From NCBI RefSeq assembly GCF_004339015.1, contig NZ_SMFQ01000003.1:1-64000 (forward strand): a DNA stretch of 64,000 nt, read 5' to 3'. Shown here in pieces: positions 27,002-39,000 of this stretch. The stretch comes from Cocleimonas flava. GTDB lineage: Bacteria > Pseudomonadota > Gammaproteobacteria > Thiotrichales > Thiotrichaceae. Each line of letters opens with the position of its first letter. The first letter of the stretch is position 1. A program made the position numbers and the translations under genes. The notes beneath the pieces were generated by a model, which did not search any database, was not told the origin of the DNA, and worked only from the letters and a program-made list of their open reading frames with translations.

Positions 27002-27976
27002 TCATGTCGGTTTGGGGTAGACCAAATATTTATTAAATGTTTTGTCACTGATTGCTTTGGCCAGTCTGACTAAAATGGCGGTTAGTAACAAGGCGAATAA
27101 TACGCGGAAATAGAGCGCCCCAGTAATATCTGCGCCAAGTAACATGATGAGTAAAGTGTCCTCGATAATGCTGTGGCATAAAGCTAACAGCGTGAGTGAT
27201 CCGAAAATATCCATTTTGGAAATGCGTCCACTTTTTGCTTCATTGATTAAAAGTGACCCGCCATAAACAACGCCAAGCGTAATACCGATAATAGTGATTG
27301 AGGTGGTTTTTTCGCCTAAGCCTAATAGCTTTAATACAGGTTTGAGTAACCAGCTCATGAGTTTTTCAATCCCACTGCTTTTTAGTAACCGTAAAAAGAT
27401 AACCAAAGCGCTAATAACAAGAAATACCTTAAATAATGTTTCTAATTGCAACATTAACCATCCCATTAATGAATCATTTGTGCTGACTTCGGGGTTGAAT
27501 AACGAGGTGCTTGGTGTGTCTAAGTATCCACCCAAGCTGTAAACTTTGTGACAGATAAAGCCTAAAAGTAACGCACCACCCACTCGCAATAACAATAAGT
27601 AGATAACCCGAACTCCCGCTTTTTGGGCGATGCGTAACTCAATAGGTAAAGCATGTGCATATAACATCATCGCACCAAGTACGGTAACTTGAGCGACTGT
27701 TAAAGGTTGCTCGATAGCCATGGTGACGTAGATGATCATGCCGCCGTAGATATTACTGATTAATGTTGTTGCCCAGACCAATCCCATAGAGGCAGGTAAG
27801 CCAACCATTTGCATAATGGGTTCAAGGATAATGCCTATATATTCAATGCCACCCAGTTCTTCAATGATTTTGACAACGATAATGATAGGGATCATTAGCT
27901 TGAATAAGTTGTACGTGATAGCAAAGATTTCTATCACCAGGCTTTTCAGCCAGCTTATAAAGACGGTGTATTGCAT
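27002..27976 (-). CDS. Nucleoside-recognition (Gate) domain membrane protein
   Basis: The 324 residues form about eight membrane helices in two Gate-like halves (IPIIIVVKIIEELGG and a second at LLKPVLKLLGLGEKT, VVYGGSLLINEAKSG). The family includes SpmA/SpmB- and YjiG/YjiH-like proteins of uncertain transport function. It precedes no partner in the same direction; gluQ is upstream with a 73-base gap. Confidence 0.75.
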   Translation of the reverse strand: MQYTVFISWLKSLVIEIFAITYNLFKLMIPIIIVVKIIEELGGIEYIGIILEPIMQMVGLPASMGLVWATTLISNIYGGMIIYVTMAIEQPLTVAQVTVLGAMMLYAHALPIELRIAQKAGVRVIYLLLLRVGGALLLGFICHKVYSLGGYLDTPSTSLFNPEVSTNDSLMGWLMLQLETLFKVFLVISALVIFLRLLKSSGIEKLMSWLLKPVLKLLGLGEKTTSITIIGITLGVVYGGSLLINEAKSGRISKMDIFGSLTLLALCHSIIEDTLLIMLLGADITGALYFRVLFALLLTAILVRLAKAISDKTFNKYLVYPKPT

Positions 27977-28049
27977 AGGGTATATTTCATTAAAGAAGTC
28001 AAAAATAAATTCTTATTTAATGTATTCGCATCAAATGAAGACTGGAAGT

Positions 28050-28997
28050 CTAGGTGAATTTAGTAGGTTTTGTCATGACTTTTGGAATTTTGTCATTATC
28101 CCAATGTTGAAAAGCCCATTTCCATAAATCATTTATTGATTCGAGGTTAGAACGTTTCGGTGGATTCTGTCCCAGAAATTCAAGCGAGGCTAGTAATGAT
28201 TCCATTTTTTTATCGCTTGAATCATTATCTGTGAGCACAGGTGGGGAATGATTTTGTTTGCTGAGTTTTTTGCCATCAGCTGTAACTGCTGTAGGAAAAT
28301 GCAGGTATTCTAGTTGTGGATAACCTAGTAACTGCTGTAAAAAGATTTGTCTTGGCGTGTTGTCTAATATATCTGAACCACGAACCACTTGATTGATTTC
28401 TTGAAAAGCATCATCGACAACAACGGCTAACTGATAAGCAAATAAACCATCTCTACGTTTTAAAATAAAATCACCAATTTCCTGTTCTATGCTTTGGCCG
28501 ATAACGTGGGGCTGACATAGATCTTGGAAACATATTTCCTGTTTGTTGGTTTTTACCCTGATGCTGGGATTTTGTATGTCCGGATTGTTAATACCATTTC
28601 TACAAATGCCAGGATAGAGGTAACCGTAGGTGCTAATGTCTGATAAAGACTGCAGGTATTTACGTGTACAACTACAGGGGTAAATGTGATCTGATATGCG
28701 TTCTAAAGCAGTTTGATATCGTTCTGTTTGTTCGCTTTGAAAAAGGATATCGCCATCCCATGCAAAACCAAAAGACTCAAGCGTTTGAATAATGGATTGT
28801 GACGCGCCTGGCTGTTCGCGCTGAGTGTCAACATCTTCAATTCTTAAAAACCATTTGCCGTTGTTTTGTGTTTTTGCCGCTAGATAGCTGGCAACGGCAG
28901 CGACCAAAGAGCCAAAATGCAAAGGTCCAGTGGGTGAGGGGGCAAATCTGCCTATGACTGAATTGATTTTCTTTTGTGATTGATGATTAAAACCCAT
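28050..28997 (-). CDS. gluQ: Glutamyl-Q tRNA(Asp) synthetase
   Basis: GluQ attaches glutamate to queuosine at position 34 of tRNA-Asp. The protein resembles the catalytic half of glutamyl-tRNA synthetase: GRFAPSPTGPLHFGSLVAA (HIGH-type motif), IRVKTN, and KLSKQNH (KMSKS-type). The zinc site CSCTRKY with a later CRNG is visible. It lacks an anticodon-binding domain and has 315 residues. Pairing with dksA is conserved. Confidence 0.94.
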   Translation of the reverse strand: MGFNHQSQKKINSVIGRFAPSPTGPLHFGSLVAAVASYLAAKTQNNGKWFLRIEDVDTQREQPGASQSIIQTLESFGFAWDGDILFQSEQTERYQTALERISDHIYPCSCTRKYLQSLSDISTYGYLYPGICRNGINNPDIQNPSIRVKTNKQEICFQDLCQPHVIGQSIEQEIGDFILKRRDGLFAYQLAVVVDDAFQEINQVVRGSDILDNTPRQIFLQQLLGYPQLEYLHFPTAVTADGKKLSKQNHSPPVLTDNDSSDKKMESLLASLEFLGQNPPKRSNLESINDLWKWAFQHWDNDKIPKVMTKPTKFT

Positions 28998-29091
28998 TGA
29001 TACACGTTAGATGATCTAAGTACTAAAAACAATGTTCGCTTTAATTTAACAATCATTCAACAGCAATATCTGAATGATAAAAGTCAGCGTT

Positions 29092-29122
29092 AAAAAAAGC
29101 CCTGTAAGTAGGGGGGTGACTA
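29092..29122 (+). repeat. G-rich dispersed repeat, copy 8
   Basis: A run plus GCCCTGTAAGTAGGGGGGTG and ACTAA, between gluQ and the dksA terminator. Confidence 0.9.
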
Positions 29123-29138
29123 ACGCACATAATTTAAT

Positions 29139-29177
29139 CCAAAAAAAAGGAGTGACAGCTGAAACTGTCACTCCTTT
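29139..29177 (-). terminator. Rho-independent terminator after dksA
   Basis: Perfect 13-bp stem AAAGGAGTGACAG / CTGTCACTCCTTT with a six-base loop. On the minus strand it is followed by eight T. It lies 31 bases past the dksA stop. Confidence 0.9.
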
Positions 29178-29207
29178 AGAGATTGATGTAATCCGGATTA
29201 CATCAAG

Positions 29208-29657
29208 TTAAGCGATTTGCTTTTCTTTGATCTCTTCTGTTGTTTTACAGTCAATGCAAAGTTCTGCAGTCGGACGAACTTCTAGACGTTGTAGTCCAAT
29301 TTCTATGCCACATGCATCACAGTAGCCGTAGTCATCGTTATCTACACGTGTAATCGTTTTGTCGATTTTACGTACCAGTTTGCGTTCTCTGTCGCGTGCA
29401 CGCAGTTCAAGCGTAAACTCTTCTTCTTGAGTTGCTCTGTCAGCAGGGTCAGAAAAGTTACTCGCTTCTTCTTGCATGTGGCCCATGGTGCGATCTACTT
29501 CTTCCATGAGTGCTTTTTTCCAGGCAATTAAGATACTTCTAAAGTGCGCAAGTTGGTTTTCATTCATATATTCCTCATCTTTCTTAGGAACATAAGGCTC
29601 AATACCGTCAACAGGTAAAGCGGACTTGCGTGTTATTGGCGTGTTATTTGTTGCCAT
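29208..29657 (-). CDS. dksA: RNA polymerase-binding transcription factor DksA
   Basis: DksA enters the polymerase secondary channel and, with ppGpp, drives the stringent response. The coiled coil carries the functional DPADRATQEEE tip; the zinc finger is CDACGIEIG and CIDCKT. I choose the ATG at 29657 (MATNNTPITRKS), giving 149 residues with an AAGGAG site ten bases upstream. The frame is open upstream to 29780, but that part is Arg-rich and unlike the family. Confidence 0.95.
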   Translation of the reverse strand: MATNNTPITRKSALPVDGIEPYVPKKDEEYMNENQLAHFRSILIAWKKALMEEVDRTMGHMQEEASNFSDPADRATQEEEFTLELRARDRERKLVRKIDKTITRVDNDDYGYCDACGIEIGLQRLEVRPTAELCIDCKTTEEIKEKQIA

Positions 29658-29920
29658 ACTTCTACGTCTCCTTGTTTGCATTTTGCTTACCATAGTTATA
29701 AATGTAACCATGTTGCGGCAAAATTTTACGCGCGTATTGTACCTGAATTTTCTGTTAGGTAAATTAATACTTTCAATCAAGCATTTTTAAGTTATAAGTT
29801 ATTCATAACATTAGTCTTAATCAGTTTAATATTGATATACTTTTCTACTAACGGGGCTTTTACTGCGCTTATTGACTGTTTGATCAGTGCCGATACAGCA
29901 TTCAAAGGCCATAAAGTTGA

Positions 29921-32027
<2,107 letters not shown>

Positions 32028-32077
32028 ACGCGCCTCGTTGAGACGGCTCTGGTGGCATGAGTTGTTGATGATACGAA

Positions 32078-32153
<76 letters not shown>

Positions 32154-32158
32154 AATAC

Positions 32159-32193
32159 AAAAGCCAATCATTTTATTATGATTGGCTTTTTTG
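32159..32193 (+). terminator. Rho-independent terminator after tRNA-Gly
   Basis: AAAAGCCAATCA and TGATTGGCTTTT form a 12-bp stem and run into T. The following tRNA must therefore be read from another promoter or by read-through. Confidence 0.85.
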
Positions 32194-32407
32194 TTTCTTG
32201 AGTGTTACTTCATAGTTTAAGAAGGAATATTTAAGAAATAATGTAGAGATTATTCAGTATTTTTTATTATTAGTTGCTTAGAGATGATGATGAAAATAGG
32301 TGCTGAAAATTTATACAAATTACTTACCCCCCAATGGTCGTCATAAAAGGTGCCGTTGATCATGGTGAGTATAGTTTGAGCAAAGGCTTTTATTTATATT
32401 TGTTCAC

Positions 32408-32480
32408 GGCTGGATGGCAGAGTGTTATGCAACGACCTGCAACGTCGGATACCCTGGTTTAATTCCAGGTCCAGCCTCCA
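32408..32480 (+). tRNA. tRNA-Cys (GCA), structurally degenerate copy
   Basis: The 73-nt sequence has acceptor GGCTGGA / TCCAGCC with CCA, and anticodon GCA in a CTGCAAC loop. The T-loop reads TTTAATT in place of TTCGATT and the D-loop has lost one of the paired G18-G19. The top of the anticodon stem has an A-G mismatch. The lost G and the altered C56 would normally pair in the elbow. It may be a pseudo-tRNA or a specialised Cys tRNA. Confidence 0.7.
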
Positions 32481-32492
32481 AATTTAAATAAG

Positions 32493-32526
32493 AAAGCCTT
32501 AGGATTAATCATTCTAGGGCTTTTTT
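32493..32526 (+). terminator. Terminator-like hairpin after the degenerate tRNA-Cys
   Basis: AAAGCCTTAGGAT pairs imperfectly with ATTCTAGGGCTTT and is followed by T. Confidence 0.65.
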
Positions 32527-32603
32527 ATTGAAGTAACAAAAAGGTTTGAAATAGGCATTCCATCCGTTAATTTTTGATGCTATCATCCCGCCCCTAGTGA
32601 AAA

Positions 32604-32677
32604 GGTTGAGTAGCAAAATGGTTATGCAGCGGTTTGCAAAACCGCCTATCCCGGTTCGATTCCGGGCTCAACCTCCA
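32604..32677 (+). tRNA. tRNA-Cys (GCA), canonical copy
   Basis: 74 nt with CCA. Acceptor GGTTGAG / CTCAACC, anticodon loop TTGCAAA in a GCGGT/ACCGC stem, D-loop with GG, and a normal T-loop TTCGATT. Confidence 0.96.
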
Positions 32678-32758
32678 CTTTTTAAAAGTGTGACTGAAAA
32701 CTGTGTTAGCCAAACACTTAAAACTTAGGCTAGATTTATAAGACCATCTAAGTAGTAT

Positions 32759-32845
32759 GCCCAGGTGGCGAAATTGGTAGACGCAAGGGACTTAAAATCC
32801 CTCGGTGGCAACACCGTGCCGGTTCGATTCCGGCCCTGGGCACCA
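32759..32845 (+). tRNA. tRNA-Leu (TAA)
   Basis: 87 nt with CCA and a long variable arm (CGGTGGCAACACCG). Anticodon loop CTTAAAA, T-loop TTCGATT. The Gly-Cys-Leu order is common in gammaproteobacteria. Confidence 0.96.
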
Positions 32846-33124
32846 TATCTTTCTGGATAAATACAATCTCTTGTAAATTCTCTTCTGAAATCTAACTAAA
32901 CATTGTTTGTCAATTATTGTTCATGATTTTGTATCTCTGATATTTTCTTCAAATTCTAAACTTTTCTGTTCAATTTTGCTCAATGATTGAGCAAGTGCTA
33001 CTAACTAATTATTATATCAACCAATAGTATATTTAATTTCAAGTATCCTCATGATAGTCTGTGATATTTTTAATATTGTTTCGAATAAACAAAAGTTTAT
33101 AACCATCACATAGAAGAATTTTGC

Positions 33125-34759
33125 ATGAGTAAAGATATTTTCAAAACTATTAGATTAAATGTATTACTGTTTTTGGTTTCGTTTTCTGTTATTGCATGTG
33201 GCGGTGGTTCAAGTACAGATTTGGCCAGTGGTTCAGGTTCTTCTAGTTCGTCTTCAACTTCAGGTGGTTCGGGAGTTTCTTTAATATCTACGGACAACAT
33301 AACGTGGCAAAAAGGTATATACAATTCATCTGGAGAATTTGCTGGACTTTGTGAGATCCCAAGAGAAGAGTTAGATTTGGTCTCTCAACAGACATTGTAC
33401 CCTGATGTATTGGGTAGCTTAAATGATGAAAAAAATTGGCTAAGGTCCTGGAGTGATGAAAATTATCTTTGGTATAATGAGATAGAGGATATGAATCCTG
33501 CTTTATTTAGCACTCCTTTAGAGTATTTTGATCAGTTAAAAACTTTCGAAACCATATCATCAGGAAAACAAAAAGATAGATTTCACTTCACTCAGAACAC
33601 AGATGTTTTTCTTGATGAGGCTGAAACTGGACTAACAATAGGCTATGGCTTCACAGTTGTCCTAACATCTAATCAAGTGCCTCGTGAAGCTGTTATTGCA
33701 TATACACAGCCAAATACGGTTGCTACGAGTGATACAATTAATCTAAAACGTGGAGACAAAATATTAGCGGTTGATGGAATTGATATAATCAACACTTCTT
33801 CAGATGATCTTTCTTTGGCAAATGCTTATTTAGGATTATTTCCTGAAGAAGTTGGAAAGTCTCATACGTTTACTATTCAGGAAAAAAACTCTAATACTAT
33901 TAGAGAGATATCTTTGACTTCAGCTTATGTAACTTTACAATCTGTGCAAAATAATAAAATTATTGAGACAGCCGAAGGGAAAATAGGTTACTTTTTATTT
34001 AACGAGCATATTGAAACCGCTGAATCTCAATTAATAGAAGCAATGTCTATATTCCATAGTGAAGGGATTTCTGATCTGGTTCTTGATATTCGATATAATG
34101 GTGGGGGATTAATTGATATAGCTAATGGTTTGGCATCGATGATTAGTAGTACTGAAAAAACTAATAATACAACGTTTTCTATACCAACATTTAATGATAA
34201 ACACCCTGATATTAACCCATTTACTGGTGAAGAAATCACAGGTACTAATTTTTACCAAACTTCTAGTGAAGACTTCACTCTACCTCATTTGAATTTATCT
34301 CGAGTATTTGTTTTAACAGGAGAAGCTACATGTTCTGCCAGTGAATTAATTATTAATGGGTTAATAGGAATAGATGTTGAAGTCATTCAGATAGGCTCTT
34401 CGACTTGTGGAAAACCCCATGGTTTCTATCCTACTGATAATTGTGGGACTACTTATTTCAGTATTAATTTTAAGAGTGAGAATAATAAAGGCTTTGCAGA
34501 ATTTGATGACGGTTTTGCGCCGATAGATAATACTTCTTCAGTGGGGGCAGTTTTACTTTCAGGATGTTCGATTCCAGATGATTTTACTAAAGATTTAGGA
34601 GATCCGGAAGAAAGCCGATTAGCGGCTGCTATTTTTTATAAAGAAAATGGAGAGTGCCCTGATATTACTCTAAGTAGACAATCTAAATTAATAAAAAAGA
34701 ATGAGATTCCTTTCAAACCTTCTTGGTTGAATAACGCTATAGGTACAATAAGAAGATAA
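33125..34759 (+). CDS. S41-family C-terminal processing protease, lipoprotein
   Basis: The 544-residue protein starts with a lipoprotein signal (lipobox VIAC, Cys25) followed by a Gly/Ser linker. A PDZ-like region lies around residues 180-260 (KRGDKILAVDGIDI). The protease core has LVLDIRYNGGG, then the nucleophile in TGEATCSASELI and the Lys of STCGKPHGF, the Ser-Lys dyad of tail-specific proteases. Substrates are unknown. It follows the tRNA cluster with 279 bases of A+T-rich spacer and stands alone or with the next gene. Confidence 0.85.
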   Translation: MSKDIFKTIRLNVLLFLVSFSVIACGGGSSTDLASGSGSSSSSSTSGGSGVSLISTDNITWQKGIYNSSGEFAGLCEIPREELDLVSQQTLYPDVLGSLNDEKNWLRSWSDENYLWYNEIEDMNPALFSTPLEYFDQLKTFETISSGKQKDRFHFTQNTDVFLDEAETGLTIGYGFTVVLTSNQVPREAVIAYTQPNTVATSDTINLKRGDKILAVDGIDIINTSSDDLSLANAYLGLFPEEVGKSHTFTIQEKNSNTIREISLTSAYVTLQSVQNNKIIETAEGKIGYFLFNEHIETAESQLIEAMSIFHSEGISDLVLDIRYNGGGLIDIANGLASMISSTEKTNNTTFSIPTFNDKHPDINPFTGEEITGTNFYQTSSEDFTLPHLNLSRVFVLTGEATCSASELIINGLIGIDVEVIQIGSSTCGKPHGFYPTDNCGTTYFSINFKSENNKGFAEFDDGFAPIDNTSSVGAVLLSGCSIPDDFTKDLGDPEESRLAAAIFYKENGECPDITLSRQSKLIKKNEIPFKPSWLNNAIGTIRR

Positions 34760-34849
34760 AGTAAATGAAGAACCCAAAATAATTAGAGAAAGTAAGATAA
34801 AACTTAGCTATTTGGCTCTAATTAAATTATTTATAGATGAGGAGGGACA

Positions 34850-35875
34850 ATGAATAAAAACACTATTTCCCCTTATACTCTCGACTCTCTAAAATATGAA
34901 TTAACCTCAGAATCTGCGTTGGCTGTCTACGTTGTTTTGCCAATCTGTTTATTAATTATCATTTATGATTATCTCTTAGGTAATGGTGTTGTAATTTCAT
35001 CCTTACCTGAAAACCCTTCATCACTCGCTTTATATAATATGTTATTTGGTCTTCCACATATCATAGCAGGTCATTCATTGGTTCTTAATAAAGAGCATAG
35101 GGGGGCACATCGGAAAAATATATTATTAGGATCATTTCTGGTGATAATGACTATTGTCACTGCAAGTTATTTATTACCCCTTTATGTGAATTTAACTGCC
35201 TTTATCATCATTACATTAGTCCATGTCTTAAGACAACAATTTGGTTTAGTAAAAGTATTTTCTTCAGTTGGGGGTGTTTTGGTAGATTTATGGACTTGGT
35301 TAGCTATCGGTGTCGTTGGAACTTTAGCTTTTGTTTTTGCTGCAAAAGCACAACTTGATCCAGATATCATAAAAATTAGTTATATTTTAGTTTATTTACT
35401 CAATATCTGTTTTGTGGTTTTAGGTTTTTTCTTATATAGAAAGGTAGTTTCAACAAAAGGTAAATATTTTTTCTTAGTTAATTTGTTATCAGTTCCACTA
35501 GCAACATTTTTTTATTTTTCTGGTTATACATTTTTTGCAATCCTTACAATTAGAGTAATACACGACACAACTGCATTCATGATTTACCTAGTGCACGATA
35601 AAAACAAGAATTGGTCCAAGCTTTCTAAATTAAATGCAGGTTTTATTTCTTTTTTTACGGTCGTTTTGTTTAGTATTGCTCTTGCCTTTATATTAGAAAA
35701 TTATCTTATAGATGTGATTGTATTTTTTACAAAAAGTCATTTGTCATATGCAATTATGAGTACGATCACGCTTTCTGTCATTGTTTACATTGAAATGATG
35801 CATTATTACTTAGAATCCAAGATATGGAAGAATTCATCTTCTTGCAGAAAATATGTAAGGTTTAACGTTCAATAA
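34850..35875 (+). CDS. Polytopic membrane protein, function unknown
   Basis: The 341 residues make about nine membrane segments. Histidines recur in helices: FGLPHIIAGHS, LVHVLRQQFGL and RVIHDTTAFMIYLVHD. The GLPH motif recalls Brp/Blh carotenoid oxygenase-like proteins, but this is only a resemblance by eye. A GAGGAGGG ribosome site precedes the ATG. It is 90 bases past the S41 protease gene and may be cotranscribed. Confidence 0.7.
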   Translation: MNKNTISPYTLDSLKYELTSESALAVYVVLPICLLIIIYDYLLGNGVVISSLPENPSSLALYNMLFGLPHIIAGHSLVLNKEHRGAHRKNILLGSFLVIMTIVTASYLLPLYVNLTAFIIITLVHVLRQQFGLVKVFSSVGGVLVDLWTWLAIGVVGTLAFVFAAKAQLDPDIIKISYILVYLLNICFVVLGFFLYRKVVSTKGKYFFLVNLLSVPLATFFYFSGYTFFAILTIRVIHDTTAFMIYLVHDKNKNWSKLSKLNAGFISFFTVVLFSIALAFILENYLIDVIVFFTKSHLSYAIMSTITLSVIVYIEMMHYYLESKIWKNSSSCRKYVRFNVQ

Positions 35876-35948
35876 TTGCATTCTAATAGTTTAAAATTAT
35901 AGTGTTATGGCGATTATAATTGCTAGTTCAATTTCTACTTCATCAATT

Positions 35949-35969
35949 GTAGAGGGGGGGGTGAAATTG
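35949..35969 (+). repeat. G-rich dispersed repeat, copy 9 (degenerate)
   Basis: Only the TGTAGAGGGGGGGGTGAAAT part remains; the A run and GCC segment are lost. Confidence 0.5.
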
Positions 35970-36095
35970 ATAAGTGCGTAACATTACAAAATACATTTTT
36001 ATAGTTCTCATCGATACTATCTATTTAACTTTGACGAGCTCTAAAGATAGATATTCACAATCTATTATCTTATTCTTTAGACGGCTTTAAAGCCT

Positions 36096-39000
36096 CTATG
36101 GGGCAAGGGTTGTATCATCATCTCCAGGCTCGGGATATGGAGGTGCATATATATGAACTCTAGAAGGGTCATCTACAACCTCTATATTTTCACTTGTGTA
36201 TGTTTCTATAAAAGTATTTTCGGTCATACTATTACTTACAGCACCCCAAACCGCGCTAGCTGGAGTAAATCTGTTTATATTACTGCCTGCTTTTTTTATT
36301 ACATCTCCGATTTTTCCTCCAATTTGATCACCTAAATCTTCTGTTTTACCTCTATTAAAGGGAGAGTATTCCCAGATTTCTGCGTCTTTACTATTATTTT
36401 GTTCTTGAGTAACGTTAACACTATTAATTGCATCTGCACCGTAAACAGCTGACAAGTAATTAGTTAAGTTATCTAGCTTGGGTGTAGGGCTATCTTTGAT
36501 AGAAGAATGTGAGTCTAGAGCAATGCTGATTTCATCATTTAATGCTGTAGATCCATAGAGTTTTTCGGTCCCAGGTGGTGTAGGTATTTTACCATTGCGT
36601 TGTATTTCGAAGAGCTCATTAGCCATATCTACCGCATACTGCGCTTTTTCTGAGTCTGATAGCTCCTCTCTATTACGCCACTTTGCCCCAGAGAGAAAAT
36701 CTAAAGAATGATCGGTGATTAAATTTTCTTGTGTAATTAATGGGTTTCTATAAGGAGTATTTGTAATTTTTCTAGGATCTAGACTGATAACAATTTCTTT
36801 ATTAAAATTTTGACCATTTTGTATATGGACATCTGCACCTGTTGATTTATTATGAATTTTGATTTCAATATTAACTAATTCATCTCCAATATAGGTTCGT
36901 TTGATTTCTGTAGAATCGTATGTTGCATCCCAGATATCCTTTTCAGTTCCAACACGAGTCCTTGCTCTGTTGCTATATTTATAAGTTTCGATATCAGTCT
37001 CAGTATATCCATCTGGAGTTTGTTCTCTTACTGTATGTCCACTGTTTTCTATGCGTCCTTCATATCCGACCATATTAGCCCAAAAAATTGACCCATGTCC
37101 GTCGGCTCGATTTTCATAGCCGTTTTCTATTGTTCTAGTTGAAACCTGCAGTTGATCTAAACACTCAGAAAATCCAATACCACTATCACCATCTCTTCCA
37201 TCATGGTTAGATACTGGTTCAGAAAGTTTTGGTAATCCCAGATTTCCATATCCACCTTCCATATCCCAATCATTAAGTGGTGTATTATCCATTGCGCGAA
37301 AGTAATTAACGACATTAATTGCTAGATCTGCATCATCTGCTATATATGTTTTTTGAACACCGCTATAATCCATATCCCTGATTTGAGCATAAAGTTGTGC
37401 TGCATCAGGTTTTATTTTTCCATTGTCATCAAAGATAGATTCAGGTAGTGGTACCCAATCAGGAAGATTATCTACGTAACCTTGTATTTTTTCCGTACTT
37501 TGTTCAGATAATCCAAGCCATTTTGATATGCTTGTTTCCCAAGATATTCCGTTCTTATCTAATGTATAAGTCGAAATTTCATATTTACCATCTTCGCGTT
37601 TAGTGACTTTTGTCTTAATAGCACTTTGTGTTTGGTAATTATCAGGGATAGTTAATCCTAATGCAGAGGTTACTAATCCTCCTGCTTTACCAAGATTACT
37701 ATTCCCTATTTTTTTAATCCTGTCTTTCAATTTATCGCTAGTGTTTACATCTAAAAAATCTGATAAATTTAAATCTATACTGAAAGAATCCCGTGTTATT
37801 AACTCAATATTACTTCCGACGGAAAGATTGGTAATTCTATCAACCAGTCTTTCTTCCCCGAATAGAAGACCATCATGATATAAGTCATCAAAGATAATTC
37901 CATCAGCCTGGGCTTCTGCAACATAATCAGGTGGTGTAGCACCTTCACACTTATCAACAGGAGGGGGGTCTACTACTGTTGGTACTGGCTCAGAAGTGTC
38001 TGTATCCGTAACGATGATCTCCTGACCAATGTAAATCAAGTCTATGTCATCAATAAAATCTTCATTAAGTTTGATAAGGTCTTCAAGTGGTATGCCAAAT
38101 TGCTCTGCCAACTCAGACAGAGTGTCGCCACATACCACAGTATAGCTAGGATGGAATTGTGCAGTATCACCTTCTAAGGGTATAAGTAGCGTATCCCCAG
38201 CCCTAATTTGGTTTATGTTTTCTATGTCGTTTAAAATTTGTAGCCTATCTGTCGATGTTCCATGGGCTATGGCTATATTTGCTAAGGTATCTCCACTTGC
38301 TATTGTATATACAGTAGTGATATCGGGTGCTTGATTATTGTCTGTTACTTGAATGTTCGCTGTATTTGAGCATTGATTTGCGGTTGTTTGATTTAAAGCG
38401 GATAAAGGACTGGTATTAATAGAACTGCAGCTATTTGTACTAGGCTTAAGACTATCTCTAAGATAATCTAATCGACTGTCATTTGGTGCAAGACCTAAAC
38501 GATCGCTTAGCTCTAGAGGATTGTTTTTGACGTATGCATAAGTATTGATACCACCTTTGAGCCCAATAGGATCGCTAGTAATATAGCGACCAGTTTCAGG
38601 GTCGTAATCTCGTAAATAGTTATAATGAGTGCCCGTTTCCTGATCTTCGTATTGCCCTGGAAGTCTAAGATTTATTGCAATTGTGTTGTTGGTTACAGTT
38701 GCTTTACCAAAAGGTGTGTAACTCGCCTTCCAAACAGTCTGTTTTTGGTCATTACTAGCAGCCTTAGGTGTGCCTAAAAGATCGCTATGGATGGCATACA
38801 GTTGTTTATTTTCAAGCTTTGCAATGGGTTGTTTGTTAAGGTAAATGAATTGATTGAAAGTCACCCCCCCACTTACAGGGACTTTTTCTATTTCAGTAGT
38901 TAAAGTATGACCATCATATAGATAATAGGTTGTTTTAGATTGCTTGCCTCCCGAATAACTGACCTTCTTAATTCGTTCCCCAAAGCTGTTGTATTGGTAT

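Noticed and set aside
29658-29780. Longer N terminus for DksA
   Set aside because: The added 41 residues are Arg-rich and unlike the family. The ATG at 29657 has a good ribosome site.
32759-32845. tRNA-Leu as integration site of the Rhs island
   Set aside because: No integrase and no duplicated tRNA 3' end were seen between 32846 and 52710.
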